9,326 nucleotides of DNA from positions 1 to 9,326 of the forward strand of contig MHFU01000016.1 of the NCBI GenBank assembly GCA_001804345.1, written 5' to 3'. This DNA is from Omnitrophica bacterium RIFOXYB12_FULL_50_7. Lineage in GTDB: Bacteria > Omnitrophota > Omnitrophia > Omnitrophales > Aquincolibacteriaceae. The notes under the pieces were generated by a model that did no database searches, was not told the origin of the DNA, and saw only the letters and a program-made list of their open reading frames with translations. Every line of letters starts with the position of its first letter. The stretch's first letter is position 1. This document shows positions 6,086 to 9,326 of the stretch, in pieces. The translations under genes and the position numbers were made by a program.

Positions 6086-7348
6086 ATGAAAAAGTTTTTC
6101 ATGTTTCCGATTCTGTTTTTGTTTTCCGCAGGCGTTCTTTTTGCGGCGCCGATCGTGAAAGAGAAGATTTTGCTGACGCAAGGCAAGGACAGCTACCAAA
6201 GCGTCCGGCATATTGTGATTCGAGGCACCAACGAAGAGATCGGGAAGGCCCTTGGAGGCATTGCGAAAAACAGCTACGGTGTCACCGAACTGGGGCAATA
6301 CCCGGATGCTGTGTACGCGAAAGCCGCAGACATTTATTTGGCGCAAAATGCTCCCATCCTGAGGGAAAGAGCCAAGGGTGTTGCGGCTTCTTATGGGAAG
6401 AGCTATGGCGACTCTTTGTTTGTTTTTGATCAACTCGTCTATGATGCCGGTCCCTGGGGTTGCTCGAGCGTCTACTATCCTCCGTCATTTACAACGGAGG
6501 GCAGCGGATTTTTGGGGCACAACATGGATTATCCGCTCTGTTCGATCAATAAGCTCTTAAAGCTTCCTGAGGGGAGTGCTCCCTCCATGTTTACCCGGAA
6601 TTACGTGATCGAACTCTATCCTGACAAAGGATACGCGTCGATCGGCGTGGGAACGGGGGACCTTTTGAGTGTTGTGACAGGCATGAACGAAAAGGGACTT
6701 ATTGCCATCCTGCATACCGATAATTACACCGCGATCAATACGGATCCGAAAGCGGATATCTCGGGGTTGATCTTCCCGACCCAGATACTTCGCTATGTCC
6801 TTGATAATTGCCAAACTGTAGATGAGGCGAAAACCGCGATCCTGAATCAAAAGTTGTCGCTCACGTTTGAACCGGCGCATCTTTTGATTGCTGACGTCTC
6901 AGGACGGTCGATCACGGTGGAGATCAATCCCAAGAACCTGCGCGTCGAATTTACGGAAAATGCCGGCAAACCGCAGCCATTCACCAATCATCCTCTTTAT
7001 CGTTTCAAGAATCCTTCTACTTTCCCGAAGTATACGCCCTATGAAGAAGACAATACGTTTGCCCGGTACAATAAACTTGTGGAACTGCTGGGTCAGAAAA
7101 AACTGTTTTCTGCTGACGACGTCCTCGCAAACGAGGACCAGGTCAAGGCCCGCTGGAATAATCCAAAACGAGGCATGGCGAATCCCATTCCTAACAGGAC
7201 CATCTGGACGGATCTCTATGATCAGAAGGCGCGAACGCTCAAGGTGAAGTTTTTTGTGAAGGATGGCCCGATCGATCCTGCAACGGGCGACCCGAAGGAT
7301 CTCGTCTGGTCAGATTTTTTTTGCTTTCAAATTACAGGAAAAAAATAA
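6086..7348 (+). CDS. Exported C45-family autoproteolytic acyltransferase/hydrolase
   Basis: A 420-residue Ntn-fold enzyme of the acyl-CoA:6-APA acyltransferase (AAT, peptidase C45) type. Related enzymes cleave or transfer acyl groups on amides, e.g. isopenicillin N acyltransferase and carcinine hydrolase. A signal peptide covers residues 1-21. The likely nucleophile is C126 in WGCSS. Unlike the two upstream hydrolases it lies well inside the chain, so activation should need self-cleavage between G125 and C126 into a small alpha and a larger beta subunit. After it come GHNMDYP (144-150), TGMNEKGL, an ADVSGRSITVE strand and FTNHP, all typical of the family. The start at 6086 has an AGGAG site (6075-6079) six bases upstream. 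It lies 119 bp after paralog 2, with element B between, and heads a module with two tiny genes. The substrate is not deducible. Confidence 0.88.
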   Translation: MKKFFMFPILFLFSAGVLFAAPIVKEKILLTQGKDSYQSVRHIVIRGTNEEIGKALGGIAKNSYGVTELGQYPDAVYAKAADIYLAQNAPILRERAKGVAASYGKSYGDSLFVFDQLVYDAGPWGCSSVYYPPSFTTEGSGFLGHNMDYPLCSINKLLKLPEGSAPSMFTRNYVIELYPDKGYASIGVGTGDLLSVVTGMNEKGLIAILHTDNYTAINTDPKADISGLIFPTQILRYVLDNCQTVDEAKTAILNQKLSLTFEPAHLLIADVSGRSITVEINPKNLRVEFTENAGKPQPFTNHPLYRFKNPSTFPKYTPYEEDNTFARYNKLVELLGQKKLFSADDVLANEDQVKARWNNPKRGMANPIPNRTIWTDLYDQKARTLKVKFFVKDGPIDPATGDPKDLVWSDFFCFQITGKK

Positions 7349-7435
7349 ATGAAACGTCACCACAAGATATTGTTGGTCGGAGCATCGCTGCTGGCCTTGG
7401 TGGCCATGATAAGCCTGATGCTCCTGCAGGCCTAA
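7349..7435 (+). CDS. 28-residue predicted single-pass membrane peptide
   Basis: A small gene whose ATG directly follows the TAA of the C45 gene (stop 7346-7348, start 7349). AGGAA at 7335-7339 lies nine bases upstream of the ATG, inside the end of the C45 gene. The peptide begins MKRHHK, continues as one hydrophobic helix (ILLVGASLLALVAMISLMLL), and ends in QA. This is the layout of a one-pass inner-membrane micropeptide with a basic cytoplasmic end. The tight junction suggests translational coupling. It has no known family that I can name. It could instead be a chance open frame after the stop codon, but the basic end, hydrophobic content, ribosome site and spacing together favour a real gene. 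Confidence 0.55.
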   Translation: MKRHHKILLVGASLLALVAMISLMLLQA

Positions 7436-7472
7436 ATCCAAAGGCAGTTTTTTGAAAAAAAAGAGACCGTCT

Positions 7473-7691
7473 ATGATGAAAACTCTTTTGCGGATTATGA
7501 TCGGTGCCGGTTTCATGACGCTTGTTTTTGGAACGCCGCCTGCTTATGCCGTCTTGGGTATTCGTGCTGCAAGAACAGTGATCGCGGCCCGCAAAGCGGG
7601 GAAAATGGCTTCTTCCTCCTCGGCCGATCAGACAATTCCTCAAGTGAAAAGACAAACCGGCCAACAGGCAGTTCAAGACGATCAAGGCTAA
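7473..7691 (+). CDS. Small exported basic protein, function unknown
   Basis: About 72 residues from the ATG at 7473; the ATG at 7476 and a TTG at 7452 are alternatives. I prefer 7473 because a weak AAGAGA lies six bases upstream and the protein then begins directly with its signal peptide (MMKTLLRIM, a hydrophobic core, then PPAYA). The mature chain would be only about 45 residues. It begins VLGIRAARTVIAARKAGKM, a cationic stretch with helical spacing of hydrophobic residues, followed by SSSS and a polar Gln-rich tail (QQAVQDDQG). No family is recognised. It lies 37 bp after the micropeptide gene and ends 3 bp before hairpin repeat C, so it is probably the last gene of the C45 module. It might be a partner or substrate of the hydrolases, but nothing in the sequence proves it. 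Confidence 0.6.
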   Translation: MMKTLLRIMIGAGFMTLVFGTPPAYAVLGIRAARTVIAARKAGKMASSSSADQTIPQVKRQTGQQAVQDDQG

Positions 7692-7694
7692 TGG

Positions 7695-7779
7695 CAATAC
7701 CGTTTAGTTAAGTGGTTTTGGTAGTGACTGTCCCGAAACAGCTGGGGCAGTCACTATTTGCCTTAACTGAACGGTATTG
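7695..7779. repeat. Bipartite hairpin repeat C
   Basis: An 85-bp two-storey hairpin. Outer arms: 7695-7712 (starting CAATACCGTTTAG) pairs with 7762-7779 (ending CTGAACGGTATTG) over 18 positions, with a single T-G wobble (7705 with 7769). Inner arms: TAGTGACTGTCCC (7722-7734) pairs with GGGGCAGTCACTA (7744-7756) over 13 positions, again with one T-G wobble (7731 with 7747) and a 9-base loop. In + strand RNA both imperfections are allowed G-U pairs; on the other strand they would be A-C mismatches. The octamer pair CCGTTTAG/CTGAACGG and the GGGACAG/CTGTCCC core are shared with repeat A. No T-run follows, so it is not a classic terminator, but it may protect the 3' end of the upstream transcript. 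Confidence 0.72.
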
Positions 7780-7804
7780 AGACAAATGGAGTAGGCTAAA
7801 ACAG

Positions 7805-7823
7805 ACGGCAGGTATCCGTTTTT
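7805..7823 (+). terminator. Weak possible terminator hairpin
   Basis: ACGG (7805-7808) pairs with CCGT (7816-7819) around a 7-base loop and is followed by a run of five T (7819-7823). The stem is short, extending only with one G-T and one A-T pair. It lies in the 170-bp gap before the MORN gene and could end the upstream transcript, but it may be chance. Confidence 0.2.
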
Positions 7824-7851
7824 AAAATTTTTGAATGACCACAAGAAAATG

Positions 7852-7857
7852 AGGAGG
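7852..7857 (+). promoter_or_regulatory. Ribosome binding site (AGGAGG) of the MORN repeat gene
   Basis: AGGAGG lies 4 bases before the ATG at 7862 and 10 before a second in-frame ATG at 7868. The spacing matches that of the two CBAH genes, which favours the first ATG. Confidence 0.7.
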
Positions 7858-7861
7858 GGTT

Positions 7862-8434
7862 ATGGGGATGAATATTAAATTAGGGGCTTTCGTTCGCGGA
7901 CTGATCGGAGTTGCCATCATTTCGACGGTGGCATTCAGTTCTGCAGGATATGGGGTGGAAGCAGTCAAGGGGCATTACAACGGCAAGAAGGTAAGCTTAG
8001 AAACATCTTACCAAAACGGAAATCTTGAGGGGCCGTTTAGAAATTATTACGAAAGCGGAAAGTTGAAAAGCGAGGGAGTCTTAAAGAGTGGAGAACCTGA
8101 GGGAACGGTCCGGTGGTATTACGAAAACGGACAGTTGGAAAAAGAGGGGGTTTTTAGGAATGGAAAGATCGAGGGAGTGGTGCAGTGGTATGACGAAAAC
8201 GGGCTATTAACATGCGAGGGATTTCACCGGAATGGAATCCTTGACGGGTTGTTCAAGAATTATTACAAAAGTGGGAAGTTGAAAAACGAAGGAGTTTACA
8301 AGAATGGAGAGTTTGAGGGACTGTTAACGGCCTATTATGAAAACGGGCAATTAAGAATCGAGGGAGTTTACAAGAACGGAGAGTTTGGGGGGATGTTTAG
8401 GGAGTATGACGCAAACGGGCAATTGAAGAAGTGA
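7862..8434 (+). CDS. Exported MORN_2 repeat protein
   Basis: A 190-residue protein with a signal peptide (about 1-30; basic start, hydrophobic core, SSAGYG) and a body made of a strict 24-residue repeat. Units start at Y62, Y86, Y110, Y134, Y158 and Y182 (the last one cut short), with one degenerate unit before them. The consensus is Y-Y-E-N-G-x-L-x-x-E-G-V-x-x-N-G-x-x-E-G, the bacterial MORN_2 (YwqK-like) pattern, which folds as beta-hairpins and usually serves in binding or as a scaffold, not catalysis. At DNA level the 72-bp period is still visible: 8291-8315 and 8363-8387 agree at 24 of 25 bases, which shows recent duplication or gene conversion. Database labels such as 'YwqK family antitoxin' should not be trusted here, since there is no toxin gene beside it. 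It lies 57 bp before the amidohydrolase. Confidence 0.88.
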   Translation: MGMNIKLGAFVRGLIGVAIISTVAFSSAGYGVEAVKGHYNGKKVSLETSYQNGNLEGPFRNYYESGKLKSEGVLKSGEPEGTVRWYYENGQLEKEGVFRNGKIEGVVQWYDENGLLTCEGFHRNGILDGLFKNYYKSGKLKNEGVYKNGEFEGLLTAYYENGQLRIEGVYKNGEFGGMFREYDANGQLKK

Positions 8435-8491
8435 AAAAACGATAGCCTAAAGATCCAAGCGGTAAGCAGTGCTGAAAGCCGGGGAAAAATT

Positions 8492-9326
8492 ATGAGAAAC
8501 CTAATGGTGGCGCTTACGGTTGTAGCGTCCGCATTCATGTCGGTTGCGGCGTTCGCGGCGGATGCGGATGTGGTTTATTTTAACGGGAAGATCACGACGC
8601 TCGATACTGCAGGAACGACAGCCGAGGCTGTTGCGGTCAAGGACGGCAAGTTTATGAATGTTGGAGGCTCCGACGAGATGAAAAAACTCGCGGGACCCAC
8701 GACAAAAATGATCGATCTCGGCGGCAAGACCGTCGTGCCGGGGCTGATCGATGCGCATTGCCATCCGATGGAAGCGATGATGATGAAAGAGACCTGGGTG
8801 GATTGTCGTTATCCGGAAACTCCATCGGTTAAAGTGGCGCTTGAACATATTGCGGCATGGGCGAAGAAAACCGCCAAGGGGGAATGGATCTTTGCTGCGT
8901 GTGTTTCGGCAAGCCAGAACAAGTTCGCGGAAAAGCGAATGCCGACCAAAGCTGAGCTCGATATTGCATCTCCGGAAAACCCAGTTCTGGTTGCCAACGG
9001 TACTCACATGGGCATTGCGAATTCGGCGGCATTGAAAAAGTTGGGCATCGTGAAGGGAGTGACCAAGCTTCCTCATGGCGGTTCTGTCATTCTTGATGAA
9101 AACGGTGAACCGACCGGTACTTTAACGGACGCACAAGCGGATGTGCCGACGACGCCGACACTCGCCCAACTCGAACAGTATTACACGAAAGATCTTCAGG
9201 CATTTTGGAACCAGTACGGTTTCACCTCGGTCCTGGCGATCACTCCTGCGGCTGCGCTGCCCGTTTTACAGAAGATTGCTGGCATGAAAATTCAACCGAC
9301 AATCCGTTACACGACCTCGATCTGGA
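8492..9326 (+). CDS. Exported amidohydrolase, YtcJ/Amidohydro_3 type, 3' end outside window
   Basis: The first 278 residues of a metal-dependent amidohydrolase; the frame stays open to the window end. Members are usually about 540-600 residues, so roughly half is seen. Residues 1-23 form a signal peptide (MRNLMVAL ... AAFAA), placing it in the periplasm or outside, whereas many relatives are cytoplasmic. The N-terminal beta-sandwich start DVVYFNGKITTLD is typical. The metal-binding HxH lies in VPGLIDAHCHP (H89 and H91). NPVLVANGTHMGIANSAAL (163-181) and DENGEPTGTLTD (202-213) are hallmarks of the YtcJ-like branch, which includes N-substituted formamide deformylase. The remaining metal ligands fall beyond the window. 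The start has a weak GGGGA site (8481-8485) seven bases upstream. It is the fourth exported C-N hydrolase of the cluster. The substrate is unknown. Confidence 0.87.
   Translation, partial: MRNLMVALTVVASAFMSVAAFAADADVVYFNGKITTLDTAGTTAEAVAVKDGKFMNVGGSDEMKKLAGPTTKMIDLGGKTVVPGLIDAHCHPMEAMMMKETWVDCRYPETPSVKVALEHIAAWAKKTAKGEWIFAACVSASQNKFAEKRMPTKAELDIASPENPVLVANGTHMGIANSAALKKLGIVKGVTKLPHGGSVILDENGEPTGTLTDAQADVPTTPTLAQLEQYYTKDLQAFWNQYGFTSVLAITPAAALPVLQKIAGMKIQPTIRYTTSIW

Noticed and set aside
8033..8040. CCGTTTAG, the hairpin-repeat octamer, inside the MORN gene
   Set aside because: It has no paired right arm nearby and encodes part of the protein repeat region; judged a chance match.
7862..8434. 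MORN_2 protein as an antitoxin of a toxin-antitoxin pair
   Set aside because: No toxin gene is adjacent and the protein is exported; the YwqK antitoxin label in databases is a poor guide to function.
8501..9076. A 191-codon open frame on the minus strand inside the amidohydrolase region
   Set aside because: The plus frame has a signal peptide and clear amidohydrolase motifs; the minus frame has no recognisable domain and is a shadow of its codon bias.
1..9326. CRISPR array, tRNA, rRNA, transposase gene or phage genes
   Set aside because: None found on reading both strands: no regularly spaced direct repeats other than the MORN coding repeats, no tRNA-like fold, and no transposase or phage protein motifs.

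Overview
The window comes from a Gram-negative (diderm) bacterium with roughly even base composition. It encodes a lipoprotein, a predicted outer-membrane barrel and at least six proteins with Sec-type signal peptides. I cannot name the genus. The SpoIIE-type phosphatase and the dispersed hairpin repeats with a GGGACAG/GACTGTCC core would suit an uncultured lineage such as Omnitrophota or a related phylum, but this is a weak inference.

Layout. (1) Positions 2-406 (+): the 3' part of a small lipoprotein gene, whose true start lies upstream of the window. (2) 407-588: a convergent intergenic stretch with two inverted repeats. (3) 589-2553 (-): a membrane sensor phosphatase with dCache, HAMP and SpoIIE/RsbU PP2C domains. 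(4) 2554-2692: a divergent promoter region with a GGTATAAT motif facing each way, each very close to a start codon. (5) 2693-3511 (+): a predicted outer-membrane beta-barrel. (6) 3510-3622: long bipartite hairpin repeat A. (7) 3646-4770 and 4767-5966 (+): two tandem, translationally coupled, exported Ntn-hydrolase paralogs of the choloylglycine hydrolase/penicillin V acylase family. (8) 5973-6068: inverted-repeat element B. (9) 6086-7348 (+): an exported C45-family autoproteolytic acyltransferase/hydrolase. It is followed at once by a 28-residue membrane peptide gene (7349-7435) and a small exported basic protein (7473-7691). (10) 7695-7779: bipartite hairpin repeat C, related to A. (11) 7862-8434 (+): an exported MORN_2 repeat protein. 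(12) 8492 to the window end (+): an exported amidohydrolase of the YtcJ/Amidohydro_3 type, cut by the window edge.

How the genes may work together. From 3646 on, every gene is on the + strand, and the four enzymes all belong to families that hydrolyse C-N bonds (two CBAH/PVA, one C45, one amidohydrolase). All four have export signals, so the locus looks like an extracytoplasmic amide-hydrolysing cluster. Possible roles are scavenging of N-acyl amides or peptides, or breakdown of signals or antibiotics; the sequence does not show the substrate. The cluster is split into modules by hairpin elements A, B and C. A and C share a two-storey architecture, including an identical T-G wobble at the same position of a conserved outer-arm octamer. 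They are the least explained feature of the window.
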